DNA from: Crossiella sp. SN42
Lineage (GTDB): Bacteria; Actinomycetota; Actinomycetes; Mycobacteriales; Pseudonocardiaceae
DNA length: 64,000 bases
Reading direction: 5' to 3'
Assembly: GCF_023897065.1 (NCBI RefSeq)
Contig: NZ_JAMHIV010000032.1
Span: 1 to 64,000 of the forward strand
Part shown: one piece after another, positions 24,753 through 33,157 of the stretch
How the letters are laid out: each line of letters starts with the position of its first letter
How positions within the stretch are numbered: the first letter of the stretch is position 1
Translations under genes and position numbers: made by a program
The notes under the pieces: generated by a model
The model's input: only the letters and a program-made list of their open reading frames with translations
The model's database searches: none
Told to the model about the DNA's origin: nothing

Positions 24753-25667
24753 ATGGCCGATGTGGACACCCGGCTGCTGCGTTACTTCCTCTCCGTCGCC
24801 GAGCACCTCAGCTTCACCGCCGCGGCCAAGGCGCTCTACCTCGCGCAACCTTCGCTGAGCCGCCAGATCCGGCAGCTGGAGGCGCGGCTGGAGGTGGAGC
24901 TGTTCGACCGCGGCGGCACCGGGATCCGGCTCACCGCCGCCGGTGCGGAGCTGGTGCCGGCGGCCCGCGCGCAGCTCGCCGACTGGCAGCGCACGCAGCG
25001 GCTGGTCCGGGCTGCCGCCGCGGCCGAGCGCGGCGCGCTGCGGGTCGGCTTCGTGGCCACCGGCTGGGGCCCGCTGGCCCGGCAGGCCCGTGCCCGGCTG
25101 GCGCCCGGCGCGGTCGAACCGCGGCGGCTGGACTGGGGTGGCGAACCCGAGGCGCTGCGCGAGGGCACAGTGGACATCGCGTTCGTCTGGCTGCCCGCCG
25201 ACACCACCGGTCTGCACGTGGAACCGGTGGCCACCGAGTCCCGCTGGGTCGCGCTCACCCGCTCGCACGCGTTGGCGGACAAGGACTCCGTGTCCATCCA
25301 CGACCTGCGCGAGGAACCGGTGATGTGGACCCGCCGGGCCCCGGCCGCCTGGGTGGACTGGTGGGCGGTCAACCCCCGCCCCGACGGCTCGACGCCGCGC
25401 TGGGGACCGGAGAACGACAACGTGGAGGAGATGCTGGAGGGCGTGGCCACCGGCGCGGCGGTCTGCATCGGCCCGGAGTCGATGGCCCGCTTCTACGCCC
25501 ACCCGGACCTGCTTTGGCGACCCATCACCGACATCGAACCGCTCCGGATCGCGCTGGCCTGGCCCCAGGACCGCGGCGACAACCCGCTGTTGCGCGCCTT
25601 CGCACACGCCGTGCTGGCCGGGCGGGGTGATGGGGATCAAGGTGTGCGCGTCCCCCAGACGGGGTAA
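24753..25667 (+). CDS. LysR family transcriptional regulator
   Basis: 304 residues with the LysR helix-turn-helix LSFTAAAKALYLAQPSLSRQ at about residues 18-40 and a normal effector domain (RGALRVGFVATGWGPLA onwards). Divergent from the exported SnoaL-like gene, which is its likely target by the usual LysR rule. The 62-bp gap has AT-richer CCAATACCCGTGCCCATACC that could hold its box. ATG at 24753; no strong ribosome binding site is seen, so it may be leaderless. Confidence 0.88.
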   Translation: MADVDTRLLRYFLSVAEHLSFTAAAKALYLAQPSLSRQIRQLEARLEVELFDRGGTGIRLTAAGAELVPAARAQLADWQRTQRLVRAAAAAERGALRVGFVATGWGPLARQARARLAPGAVEPRRLDWGGEPEALREGTVDIAFVWLPADTTGLHVEPVATESRWVALTRSHALADKDSVSIHDLREEPVMWTRRAPAAWVDWWAVNPRPDGSTPRWGPENDNVEEMLEGVATGAAVCIGPESMARFYAHPDLLWRPITDIEPLRIALAWPQDRGDNPLLRAFAHAVLAGRGDGDQGVRVPQTG

Positions 25668-25706
25668 CGCACAGGGAGCCGTTGTCCCAGAACCGGAAGG
25701 AGCCCT

Positions 25707-26867
25707 GTGCCCGCGTACTGGACCGACGTGCTGCTGCTGATCGGCAGCACCCTGGCCGCCGTCGCGCTGGCGATCCTCGCCGTGGCCCTGCTGCACAGCC
25801 TCATCCAGCGCCTGGGCCGCCGCGCCCGCATCCTGGCCGACCTGGCCCGGCGGGCCTACCGTCCGGCCCAGTTCCTGGCCGGGCTGACCGCCATACAGCT
25901 CTCCCTGCTGCTGGGCGCGCCCGGCGGTGCCTGGCGGGAACCCGTGCTGCACGGCCTGGGCCTGGCCCAGATCGCCGCGGGCGCCTGGCTGGTGATCGCG
26001 CTGGTGCTGGTCTTCGAGGACACCGCGCTGGCCCGGATCCGGCTGGACCAGGCGGACAACCGGCAGGCCAGGCGGATGCACACGCAGATCACCCTGCTCC
26101 GCCGGGTCGCGGTGGCGGTGATCGCGGTGCTCACCGTGGGCGCGATGCTGATGACCTTCCCCGGCGCCCGCGCGGCTGGCACCAGCCTGCTCGCCTCCGC
26201 CGGTGTGATCGGCGCCATCTCCGCGCTGGCCGCGCAGTCCTTGCTGGGCAACGTCTTCGCCGGGATCCAGATCGCCTTCAGCGACGCGATCCGGATCGAG
26301 GACGTGGTGGTGGTGGAGAAGGAGTGGGGCCGGATCGAGGACATCACCCTGACCTACGTGGTGGTGCACCTGTGGGACGACCGCCGCCTGATCCTGCCCA
26401 CCTCCTACTTCATGAAGACCCCGTTCGAGAACTGGACCCGGCGGGAGTCCCAGCTGCTCGGCACGGTCGAGCTGGACCTGGACTGGACGGTGCCGGTGGA
26501 GGCGCTGCGGGCCGAGCTGCGCCGCGCGCTGGAGGCCAGCGAGCTGTGGGACGGCCGGGTCTGCGTGCTCCAGGTGACCCAGACCACCAACACCCTGGTC
26601 CGGGTGCGCGCCCTGGTCAGCGCGGCCGACGCGGGCAGCCTCTGGGACCTGCGCTGCCTGGTCCGGGAGGACCTGGTGAACTGGCTGCGCGAGCACCACG
26701 CCGAGGCGCTGCCGCAGCTGCGGGTGGCCCAGGCCCGCACCTACGGCCGGGTGGAGCCGGCGACCGCGACCGACGACGCGGACGCCAGGCTCTTCGGCGA
26801 CACCCCGGACGGCAGGCGGCGCGAGCACGCCTTCAGCGGTCCCGCCGGCAACCCCGTCGAGAGCTGA
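25707..26867 (+). CDS. MscS family mechanosensitive channel
   Basis: 386 residues. Three to four transmembrane spans precede the pore-lining helix and beta domain: GAISALAAQSLLGNVFAGIQ and IEDVVVVEKEWGRIEDITL are the family signature, and LILPTSYFMKTPFENW follows. It opens under membrane tension to relieve osmotic downshock. GTG at 25707 has a GAAGGAG site at a good distance. The C-terminal tail overlaps the convergent small membrane protein by 35 bp. Confidence 0.9.
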   Translation: MPAYWTDVLLLIGSTLAAVALAILAVALLHSLIQRLGRRARILADLARRAYRPAQFLAGLTAIQLSLLLGAPGGAWREPVLHGLGLAQIAAGAWLVIALVLVFEDTALARIRLDQADNRQARRMHTQITLLRRVAVAVIAVLTVGAMLMTFPGARAAGTSLLASAGVIGAISALAAQSLLGNVFAGIQIAFSDAIRIEDVVVVEKEWGRIEDITLTYVVVHLWDDRRLILPTSYFMKTPFENWTRRESQLLGTVELDLDWTVPVEALRAELRRALEASELWDGRVCVLQVTQTTNTLVRVRALVSAADAGSLWDLRCLVREDLVNWLREHHAEALPQLRVAQARTYGRVEPATATDDADARLFGDTPDGRRREHAFSGPAGNPVES

Positions 26868-27072
26868 GCAGCACCTCTTCCCAGGCGTTGAGCACCGAGA
26901 GCACCGTCCCCGCCAGGGCCACCGCGAGCGCCACCCGCAGCACGCCCTCGGCGGGGAACTCGCCCAGCACCACCACCAGCGCCCCGGCCTGCACCACGGT
27001 GAACAGCAGCGTGATGACCAGGCGACTGCTCATGGTCGACCTGTCCCGGCGAACCTGTTCCTGCTGGCTCAT
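26833..27072 (-). CDS. Small membrane protein, unknown
   Basis: 79 residues. A charged N-terminus (SQQEQVRRDRSTM) precedes two hydrophobic helices (LVITLLFTVVQAGALVVVL; VLRVALAVALAGTVLSVL). No family recognised. ATG at 27072 with a GAGGGG site just upstream supports this start; the frame stays open upstream to 27195 but without support. Downstream of the Crp regulator on the same strand, 106 bp apart. Confidence 0.6.
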   Translation of the reverse strand: MSQQEQVRRDRSTMSSRLVITLLFTVVQAGALVVVLGEFPAEGVLRVALAVALAGTVLSVLNAWEEVLLSSRRGCRRDR

Positions 27073-27178
27073 GACCTGACCCCTCTCTGCCCGGTCGAAC
27101 TGGAGGAGTACAGGTGTAATGGCGTTTCCGCAGGTCCTCCGCGTCAGATGACACAGAACTCCAGTCAGGTGCGCCAGG

Positions 27179-27895
27179 TCACGCCTGCTGCTCACCCAGC
27201 TCGCGCAGCCCGTCCAGGTCCAGCACCGTGATCCGCTGCCGCCCGGTGTCCACCAGGCCGCGCTTGCGCAGCTCGCGCAGCACCCGGGCCAGCGACTCCC
27301 TGGAGATCGCCATGGTGTCGGCCAGCTGCTGCTGGCTGATCGACAGCGCGATCTCCACGCCCGCCGCCACCGGCTGGCCGTACTGCTCGGCCAGGTCCAG
27401 CAGCAGCGCCACCGCGCGGTGCGCGGCCGGGCCGTCGGTGTACTCGCCGCGCCGGTCGGTCTGGCGCAGCCGGTCGGCCACCACCCGCAGCATCGCCCAG
27501 GCGATCCGCGGCTGCTGCTCGCACAGCCGGTCCAGCCGCGCGGCCGGCACGACCAGCGCCTCCACCTCGTCCACCGCGGCCACGTTGGCCGAGCGGGTGC
27601 GGCCGTCGACCGCGGAGAGCTCCCCGACGATCTCGCCGGGACCGCAGATCGCCAGCACCGCCTCCCGCCCGGCCACCGAACCGGTGCTCACCCGGATCCG
27701 CCCGGCCAGCACCACGAACACGTGCTGGGACGGCTCGCCCTGGCTCCAGATCACCGCACCGGGCGCGAACCGCCGCCGGGTGCCCGCCGAACGCATCGCG
27801 GCCCGCTCGGCCGGCTCCAGAAGCCCCCAGAATGTGCCGATCGACGGCCGCCTTCCGCATAGCCCGACGGTTGTCCGGCTCTCACCCTGCTCCAC
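27179..27895 (-). CDS. Crp/Fnr family transcriptional regulator
   Basis: About 238 residues. A cyclic-nucleotide-binding-like domain (FAPGAVIWSQGEPSQHVFVV; GPGEIVGELSAVDGRTRSANV, the cAMP-pocket region) is followed by a helix-turn-helix LADTMAISRESLARVLREL. No Fnr-type N-terminal cysteines. GTG at 27895 is preferred because GGAAGGG lies nine bases upstream and it leaves the GTGA-N6-TCAC site at 27912-27925 in the leader; ATG 27931 and GTG 27934 are in frame but would put the site inside the gene. Probably autoregulated and possibly controls the divergent gene at 28029. Confidence 0.85.
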   Translation of the reverse strand: MEQGESRTTVGLCGRRPSIGTFWGLLEPAERAAMRSAGTRRRFAPGAVIWSQGEPSQHVFVVLAGRIRVSTGSVAGREAVLAICGPGEIVGELSAVDGRTRSANVAAVDEVEALVVPAARLDRLCEQQPRIAWAMLRVVADRLRQTDRRGEYTDGPAAHRAVALLLDLAEQYGQPVAAGVEIALSISQQQLADTMAISRESLARVLRELRKRGLVDTGRQRITVLDLDGLRELGEQQA

Positions 27896-27911
27896 CCGGG
27901 TTTTCCCTTCC

Positions 27912-27925
27912 GTGACCGCGATCAC
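27912..27925. promoter_or_regulatory. Putative Crp operator GTGA-N6-TCAC
   Basis: GTGACCGCGATCAC matches the classical Crp consensus halves exactly. It lies 17 bp before the preferred start of the Crp-like gene and about 100 bp before the divergent membrane protein gene, so it could control both. Confidence 0.65.
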
Positions 27926-28028
27926 GCTCATCACGGATAGGTTGCGATCTGCTGAGAACAGTCCGACACGGGTGTCGAATATGCCGCTTTTTCCGCGCGG
28001 CGGGCTCGCGGCGGTGCATCATCCCGGC

Positions 28029-29165
28029 ATGAGCACGGGGGCGAGAAGCCGACTTTCGGACCTGGCGAGGCGTTACTGGACCAGGGGCGCTCCTGGCCGG
28101 GAGACACCGCGGGAGCTGCTCACCGGGCTGTTCCGGCTGTGGCTGGTCGCGCTGTTCCTCAAGGTCCTCGGCGCCTCCTGGGACGTCTCCTGGCACTTCA
28201 AGTGGCTGCGCGACGACACCGCGCCGCCGCACATGATCAACATCACCGGCAACGCGATCGTGCTCGCGCTGGTGCTCTTCCATGGCTACACCGGCTACGG
28301 CACGGACCGGCTCGGCCTGCGGCTGATGCAGTGGGGCGCGGGCATCTTCTTCACCGCGGTGCCGCTGGACCTGATCAACCACCGGGTCAACGGCCTGGAC
28401 ATCACCTCCTGGAGCATCTCGCACGCCCTGCTCTACCTGGGCACCGCGGTGATGATCTCCGGCGCGATCCGGGCCTGGTGGGTCGGCGCGCCGCGCGAGG
28501 GCAACCAGCGCGCGGTGGTGATGGGCCTGTTGTGGCTGTTCTTCCTGGAGAACGTGTGGTTCCCCAACCAGCACCAGGAGTACGGCGTGCTCTCCATCGC
28601 CGCCTGGGACCGCGGCGCGCCCTACGCCGAGCCGATCCTGCTGCAGTTCGCCGCCGACCAGATCGGCAAGGCCCAGGTGGACCGGGACTCGCTGGTGGCC
28701 TTCTCGCTGCCGGTGCCGGACTGGGTGTACCCGGTGTGGGCGTGCACCGCGGCGCTGCTGGTGCTGGCCATGGCCAGGGCGATGGTGGGCCGTCGCTGGA
28801 CCGCCACGCTGGTCGCGGCCGGGTACGTGGGCTTCCGCGCGCTGCTGTGGCCGCTGCTGGCCGGTATCGACTTCCCGCCCTCGGCGGTGCCGTTCTTCTT
28901 CGTGCTGGCCGCGGTGGGCGTGGACCTGGCCTTCCTGCTGCCGGTGCCGGAGTGGGCGCGCCCGCTGCTCGGCTCGCTGCTCGCGGTCGGCCTCGGCTAC
29001 GGCGCGGTCGCCGCGCAAGGGTTCCTGCTGGTCGCGCCGCCGGTGGACTACGGCTCCGCGCTGCCCGCGGCGATCCTGCTGGCGGCCAGCTGGTCGCTGG
29101 TGGTGTGGCTGCACCAGCGCCGCGGCTGGCAGGTGCTGCCCAGCGGCGCGGCCGTGGTCAGCTGA
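28029..29165 (+). CDS. Polytopic membrane protein, unknown (beside CopD)
   Basis: 378 residues with about ten hydrophobic spans. The segment ASWDVSWHFKWLRDDTAP near residue 55, followed by HMINITGNAIVLALVL, resembles a WDxxWHxxxxRD...PPH pattern that I recall from a bacterial membrane family of unknown function; this is memory, not a search. Other His residues occur at FHGYTG, DLINHRVNG and SHALLYL. It overlaps the convergent CopD gene by 8 bp and is divergent from a Crp-type regulator, hinting at a copper or respiratory link that is inference only. ATG at 28029. Confidence 0.6.
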   Translation: MSTGARSRLSDLARRYWTRGAPGRETPRELLTGLFRLWLVALFLKVLGASWDVSWHFKWLRDDTAPPHMINITGNAIVLALVLFHGYTGYGTDRLGLRLMQWGAGIFFTAVPLDLINHRVNGLDITSWSISHALLYLGTAVMISGAIRAWWVGAPREGNQRAVVMGLLWLFFLENVWFPNQHQEYGVLSIAAWDRGAPYAEPILLQFAADQIGKAQVDRDSLVAFSLPVPDWVYPVWACTAALLVLAMARAMVGRRWTATLVAAGYVGFRALLWPLLAGIDFPPSAVPFFFVLAAVGVDLAFLLPVPEWARPLLGSLLAVGLGYGAVAAQGFLLVAPPVDYGSALPAAILLAASWSLVVWLHQRRGWQVLPSGAAVVS

Positions 29166-30207
29166 CCACCGGCGCCCTGGTGAGCACCACGGCCACCCCG
29201 TAGGCCAGGCCCATCACGCCGACCTCCAGGGTCGCCCAGCCGAGCAGCGCGGTGCGCTCCCGGCGGGCGATCCGGGGCAGCAGCCGGAACCGGATGTGCG
29301 CGCCGGTGGCCGCCAGCAGCACCAGGAACACCGTCTTGGCGATGATCAGCCAGCCGTAGACGCTGGTGAGCAGGCCGCCGGGCAGGCCGCCGCCCGGGGT
29401 GAGCGCGATCTCGACCAGGCCGTTGAACAACCCGGTCGCGCCGACCAGGAACAGCGCCACGGTGGCCAGCTTGGAGAACTTGGGCAGCGCGCGGGCCAGC
29501 AGTTCGCCGTGGCCGAGCAGCAGGGTGGCGATCACCGCGAGCCCGCCGGTCCAGACCGCCGCGCCCATCACGTGCAGCTCCATGGACACCATGCTCACGT
29601 CGTGCCAGCGCCAGTTGGAGGCGTGCCCGGTCAGCGGGAGCAGCAGGATGCCGAACACCGCGACGAAGATCCGCAGCTCGGCGGGCACGGCCTCGCCGAA
29701 GCGCACCGCCAGCCGCCCGATCAGCACACAGCCCAGCGCGCAGCCCGCGCTGACCAGCAGGCCCTTGCCCGCCCCGACCAGCATCACGTAGTCGTAGACC
29801 AGTCCCGGCGTGGGCAGCGTGCCCGGCGCGAGGTCGGTGGCCTGCAACACCACCGAGGCCAGCGCGCACACCAGCCACACCGCCGCGGTCCAGACGGTGA
29901 GCCTGCGCGCCACCGAGAGCACGCCCTCGGTGCGCTCCGGATCGTCGATGCCCACCAGCTTCGGCAGCAGGCTCAGCCCGACGGTGGCCACCGCGGCGAT
30001 GTCCAGCAGCACCCGCACCACCGGCAACCCGAAGGTCACCAGCGTGAAGGGCCGCGGCAGACCGGGCACCTCCGGCACCGGCACCAGCGCGGTCCCGGCC
30101 AGCGCCGCCGCCACCCCCGCGGCCACCAGGCACAGTCCCAGCACCGTACGGGCCAGTACGGGCGAGACCCCCTGCTCCCTGCTCACACCCAGGCTCACCC
30201 CGAGCAT
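29158..30207 (-). CDS. CopD family copper-resistance/transport protein
   Basis: 349 residues with about eight transmembrane helices. The CopD domain features SMELHVMGAAVWTGGLAVIAT (about residue 200) with conserved His-Trp-Gly and GLFNGLVEIAL, followed by YGWLIIAKTVFLVLLAATGAH, with KT and H residues, as in the family. CopD takes part in copper uptake to the cytoplasm or in copper homeostasis. ATG at 30207. Possible functional pairing with the convergent polytopic membrane protein is inferred from position only. Confidence 0.82.
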   Translation of the reverse strand: MLGVSLGVSREQGVSPVLARTVLGLCLVAAGVAAALAGTALVPVPEVPGLPRPFTLVTFGLPVVRVLLDIAAVATVGLSLLPKLVGIDDPERTEGVLSVARRLTVWTAAVWLVCALASVVLQATDLAPGTLPTPGLVYDYVMLVGAGKGLLVSAGCALGCVLIGRLAVRFGEAVPAELRIFVAVFGILLLPLTGHASNWRWHDVSMVSMELHVMGAAVWTGGLAVIATLLLGHGELLARALPKFSKLATVALFLVGATGLFNGLVEIALTPGGGLPGGLLTSVYGWLIIAKTVFLVLLAATGAHIRFRLLPRIARRERTALLGWATLEVGVMGLAYGVAVVLTRAPVVS

Positions 30208-30218
30208 CCTGCCATCCG

Positions 30219-31139
30219 CTACCGGCGGGCCCGCAGGGCACGGACCACCGCGCGCACGTAGCGGCGGGCCGAGGGCAGGAACCGGGTCAGGTAGCTGGAG
30301 CCGTGGATGTGCCCGGGCAGGTCGAACCAGGTCACCGGCACCCCGGCCGCGCGCAGCCGCTTGACGTAGGCGGTGCCGCTACCGCGCAGGGCGTCGAACT
30401 CGCAGGTGAGCACCACGGTCGGCGGCAGCCCGGTGAGGTCGGCGGTCAGCGCGGGGGAGGCGTAGTCGCGCAGCCCGCCGTCCCCGCCGCCGGTGTAGAG
30501 GTCGGCCGCGCCCCGAAGGTCCACAGTGGACAGACCAACGCCGGTGTCCACGGCGGTGGTCAGCGTGGTGTCCACGAACGGGATCTCCAGCACCTGCGCC
30601 GAGGGCAGCGGGGTGCCCCGGTCCCGCGCCATCAGCGTCGCCGCGGCCGCCAGTCCCGCCCCGGCCGACACGCCGCCGATGGACACCCGCGCCGGGTCGA
30701 CGCGCAGCTCGGCGGCTTGTGCGAGCGTCCACTGGAAGGCGGCGTAGACGTCCTCGGCCGGGGCGGGGAAGGGGTGTTCGGGGGCCAGCCGGTAGGCCAC
30801 GGAGACCACCGCGCACTCCGCGTGCGCGCAGTACCAGCGGCACAGTGGATCGGTGTCCTCGATGGAGCCGAGCCAGAACGCGCCGCCGTGCGCGAAGACG
30901 TGCGCCGGGAACGGTCCGGGGCCGTGCGGGAGGTAGATCCGGAGCAGGATCTCACCGCCGTCCACCGGGATCCGGCGGGCCAGCACCCTGGCCGGCGCCG
31001 GCGGGCGGGCCATCAGGCGGTGGATCACCCGGTAGGAGCGGGCGTCCCAGTCCCGGTAGTGGGCGAGGGAGGTCATCTCCGGGGTGCGCACCCGCCGCAG
31101 GAGCCAGAGTCCGAACCGGACCGCGGGGTGCAACGCCAC
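30219..31139 (-). CDS. Alpha/beta hydrolase, hormone-sensitive lipase family
   Basis: 306 residues. The HSL hallmark HGGAFWLGS (oxyanion hole), nucleophile GGVSAGAGLAAAA and the closing His in LPGHIHGSSYL give a complete catalytic set, with Asp in TCEFDALRG nearby. Acts on short or medium acyl esters. GTG at 31139. Located 11 bp upstream of the CopD gene start on the same strand, and 9 bp downstream of the FUSC gene, so these three may be one transcript. Confidence 0.88.
   Translation of the reverse strand: MALHPAVRFGLWLLRRVRTPEMTSLAHYRDWDARSYRVIHRLMARPPAPARVLARRIPVDGGEILLRIYLPHGPGPFPAHVFAHGGAFWLGSIEDTDPLCRWYCAHAECAVVSVAYRLAPEHPFPAPAEDVYAAFQWTLAQAAELRVDPARVSIGGVSAGAGLAAAATLMARDRGTPLPSAQVLEIPFVDTTLTTAVDTGVGLSTVDLRGAADLYTGGGDGGLRDYASPALTADLTGLPPTVVLTCEFDALRGSGTAYVKRLRAAGVPVTWFDLPGHIHGSSYLTRFLPSARRYVRAVVRALRARR
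30519..30531. repeat. Dispersed palindrome TCCACWGTGGAC, copy 3
   Basis: Perfect GTCCACAGTGGAC inside the lipase gene; reads Ser-Thr-Val-Asp on the coding strand. Confidence 0.6.
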
Positions 31140-31148
31140 AGCGTGATC

Positions 31149-32105
31149 TTAGGCGGGCGTGAGCACATCGGCGGTGTGCGCCATCGACACCAGCAGCGGC
31201 CCGTGCGGTTCCGGCCGCTCGGCCAGCAGCGCGCGCAACCGGTCGGTGGCGGCCCTGACCTCGCCCTCGGCGTCGCCGGGATCGGCGCTCAGCGCGCGGA
31301 CCGCCTCGGCCAGCGGTGGCAGCAGCTCGCGGTAGCCCGCCGGAGGAGTCGGCAGGTCCCGCAGGGTGTCGGACTGGTGGCGCAGCTCCTCGGCGACCCG
31401 GCACAGCGCGCGCAGCGTGTCCGCCCTGCGGTGCGCCTCGGCGCGGCCGTGGTGCCGGGGGTTCCAGCGGGTGCTCTCGGCGTCCCTGCGGTTGGCGCGC
31501 TGCGCGGCACGCGCCTGGTCGCAGAGCTCGTCGGCGCGGCGGGCCCAGTCCCGGGCCTCGCCCTCGCCCTCGCCCCCGGCCATGTCCCGAGCCAGCTCGG
31601 CCAGCCCCTCGGCCAGGCCGTGCAGGGCCCGGCGGGCGTCGCGCAGGTGCGCAGGGGGCAGCAGGAACAGGTTGACCGCGGCGCCGATCACCACACCCAG
31701 CCCGCTCTCGGCCACCCGCAGCGCCAGGTACTGCTCCTCGGTGGCCATGCCGTAGGCGAGCATCAGCAGCGCGGTGACCGCCACCCACTCCCCGTTCTCA
31801 CCGAAGACCCGCCACCGCCCCAGCGCCAGCCCGGCCAGCACCACCACCCCCAGCGCGAGCAGCGGCCACGGGATCAGCTCCCCGGCCACGAAGGCCAGCA
31901 CCACCCCGGCCAGCAGCGCGCCCAGCTGCTGCACGCCGTTGGCGAAGGAACGGTAGACGGTGTCGCTGACCACGTAGAAGGCCGCGTAGGGAGCCAGGAA
32001 CGGGTGCGGCACCTTGAGCAGCCAGGCGGCGACGAACCAGGCCAGCACGGCGGCCAGCGCGGTCTTGACGGACTGGATCCAGAATTGGCGTTCTGGCGGG
32101 CTCAT
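31149..32105 (-). CDS. FUSC/aromatic acid exporter family membrane protein
   Basis: 318 residues. The first half has four to five transmembrane spans (TALAAVLAWFVAAWLL; HPFLAPYAAFYVVSDTVYRS; GALLAGVVLAFVAGELI), the pattern of FUSC/YccC-like and aromatic acid exporter domains. The second half is soluble and helical (LARDMAGGEGEGEARDWARRA and following Arg-rich coils). Probably a small-molecule efflux or envelope protein. ATG at 32105, 74 bp from the end of the MmyB-type regulator gene. Confidence 0.75.
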   Translation of the reverse strand: MSPPERQFWIQSVKTALAAVLAWFVAAWLLKVPHPFLAPYAAFYVVSDTVYRSFANGVQQLGALLAGVVLAFVAGELIPWPLLALGVVVLAGLALGRWRVFGENGEWVAVTALLMLAYGMATEEQYLALRVAESGLGVVIGAAVNLFLLPPAHLRDARRALHGLAEGLAELARDMAGGEGEGEARDWARRADELCDQARAAQRANRRDAESTRWNPRHHGRAEAHRRADTLRALCRVAEELRHQSDTLRDLPTPPAGYRELLPPLAEAVRALSADPGDAEGEVRAATDRLRALLAERPEPHGPLLVSMAHTADVLTPA

Positions 32106-32179
32106 CGGTGAGGATTACCCGAATTGGGGAGATCACACCAGCGAGCACATGCCGTCCACTTGAGACGGTTGGCAGGGAG

Positions 32180-33055
32180 CTAGCGTTCGGGCGAGGACAA
32201 GACGCTGGTCTCCGAGGCTGCCCAGGAGGCGAGCAGTGACAGTGCCTGCGCGGTCGGCGAGCCGGGTTCGGCGGTGTAGATCGTCATGACGAGATCCGGC
32301 TCGGCCCGCAGCTCCATGCTCTCGTACGCCAGGTCGAGATCGCCGACGACGTGGTGGTGGAAGGTTTTCACACCGGTGCCGTGGATGCGGACGTTGTGCG
32401 CGCCCCAGCGGCGGCGGAACTCCTCGCTGCGGGTGGACAGCTCGCCCACGAGGTCGTGCAGGCCCTTGTCGTGCGGATCGACGCCTGCGGCGGTGCGCAG
32501 ATTTGCCACCAGCATGTCGGCGGCGACGTTCCAGTCCGGGTAGAACCGGCGCGCGAGAGGGTCGAGGAAGGTGAACCGGCCGAAGTTCGGCACACCGGCT
32601 GAGTCGGTGCAGACGTCGGTGTACATCGCGCGGCCGAGCAGGTTCGCGGCGAGCAGGTCCTGACGCAGGTTCACGATGATCGCCGGGGCGGTGACGCTGT
32701 CGAGCGACCATTGCAGGCTGGGCCGGATCGCGCGCTGTCTCGGCTTGCGGGTGGGACGCGACAGTGCGCCGCTGCCGTTGGCCTCCTGGGCCAGCCGCAG
32801 CAGGTGGGCGCGCTCGGCGTCGTCCAGTCGCAAGGCGCGGGCGACTGCCTCCAGCACGCCGGGGGAGACCCCGGCGAGGTGACCGCGCTCGAGTTTGGCG
32901 TAGTACTCCACGCTCATCCCGGCCAGCGCGGCCACCTCGGTGCGACGCAGCCCAGGGACGCGGCGCTGCCCCGCGGTCGGCAGGCCGGCCTGCTCCGGCG
33001 TGATCTTGGCCCGCCGCGAAGTGAGGAAGTCGTGCACTTCGGCTCGGTTGTTCAC
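32180..33055 (-). CDS. XRE helix-turn-helix regulator with MmyB-like ligand domain
   Basis: 291 residues. Residues about 20-75 form the helix-turn-helix: VPGLRRTEVAALAGMSVEYY, then KLERGHLAGVSPGVLEAVAR. The C-terminal part is the MmyB-like ligand-binding domain (PAIIVNLRQDLLAANLLGRA, DLVGELSTRSEEFRRRW). Members regulate adjacent exporter or dehydrogenase genes and may bind fatty acid-like ligands. The GTG start at 33055 is chosen as MNNRAEVHDF. The divergent exporter gene, with a 15-bp palindrome in the gap, is the probable target. Confidence 0.88.
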   Translation of the reverse strand: MNNRAEVHDFLTSRRAKITPEQAGLPTAGQRRVPGLRRTEVAALAGMSVEYYAKLERGHLAGVSPGVLEAVARALRLDDAERAHLLRLAQEANGSGALSRPTRKPRQRAIRPSLQWSLDSVTAPAIIVNLRQDLLAANLLGRAMYTDVCTDSAGVPNFGRFTFLDPLARRFYPDWNVAADMLVANLRTAAGVDPHDKGLHDLVGELSTRSEEFRRRWGAHNVRIHGTGVKTFHHHVVGDLDLAYESMELRAEPDLVMTIYTAEPGSPTAQALSLLASWAASETSVLSSPER

Positions 33056-33091
33056 GGTCTCGACGGTACGACGCGTCCCGCTGAACTGGGA

Positions 33092-33106
33092 TGTACTGCC
33101 AGTACA
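33092..33106. promoter_or_regulatory. Operator palindrome TGTACTG-C-CAGTACA
   Basis: Perfect 7-bp arms around one base, 37 bp before the regulator start and ahead of the exporter. The MmyB-type repressor is the natural candidate to bind it and control both divergent genes. Confidence 0.75.
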
Positions 33107-33157
33107 CCTATGGCTGGTGTCTTCTTGGCACCGCCCGGAGCCGGTTTGCTCGAACAC

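Noticed and set aside
30303-32111. Long plus-strand frame opposite the lipase and FUSC genes
   Set aside because: His/Arg/Gly-rich shadow frame typical of high-G+C DNA; no family features.
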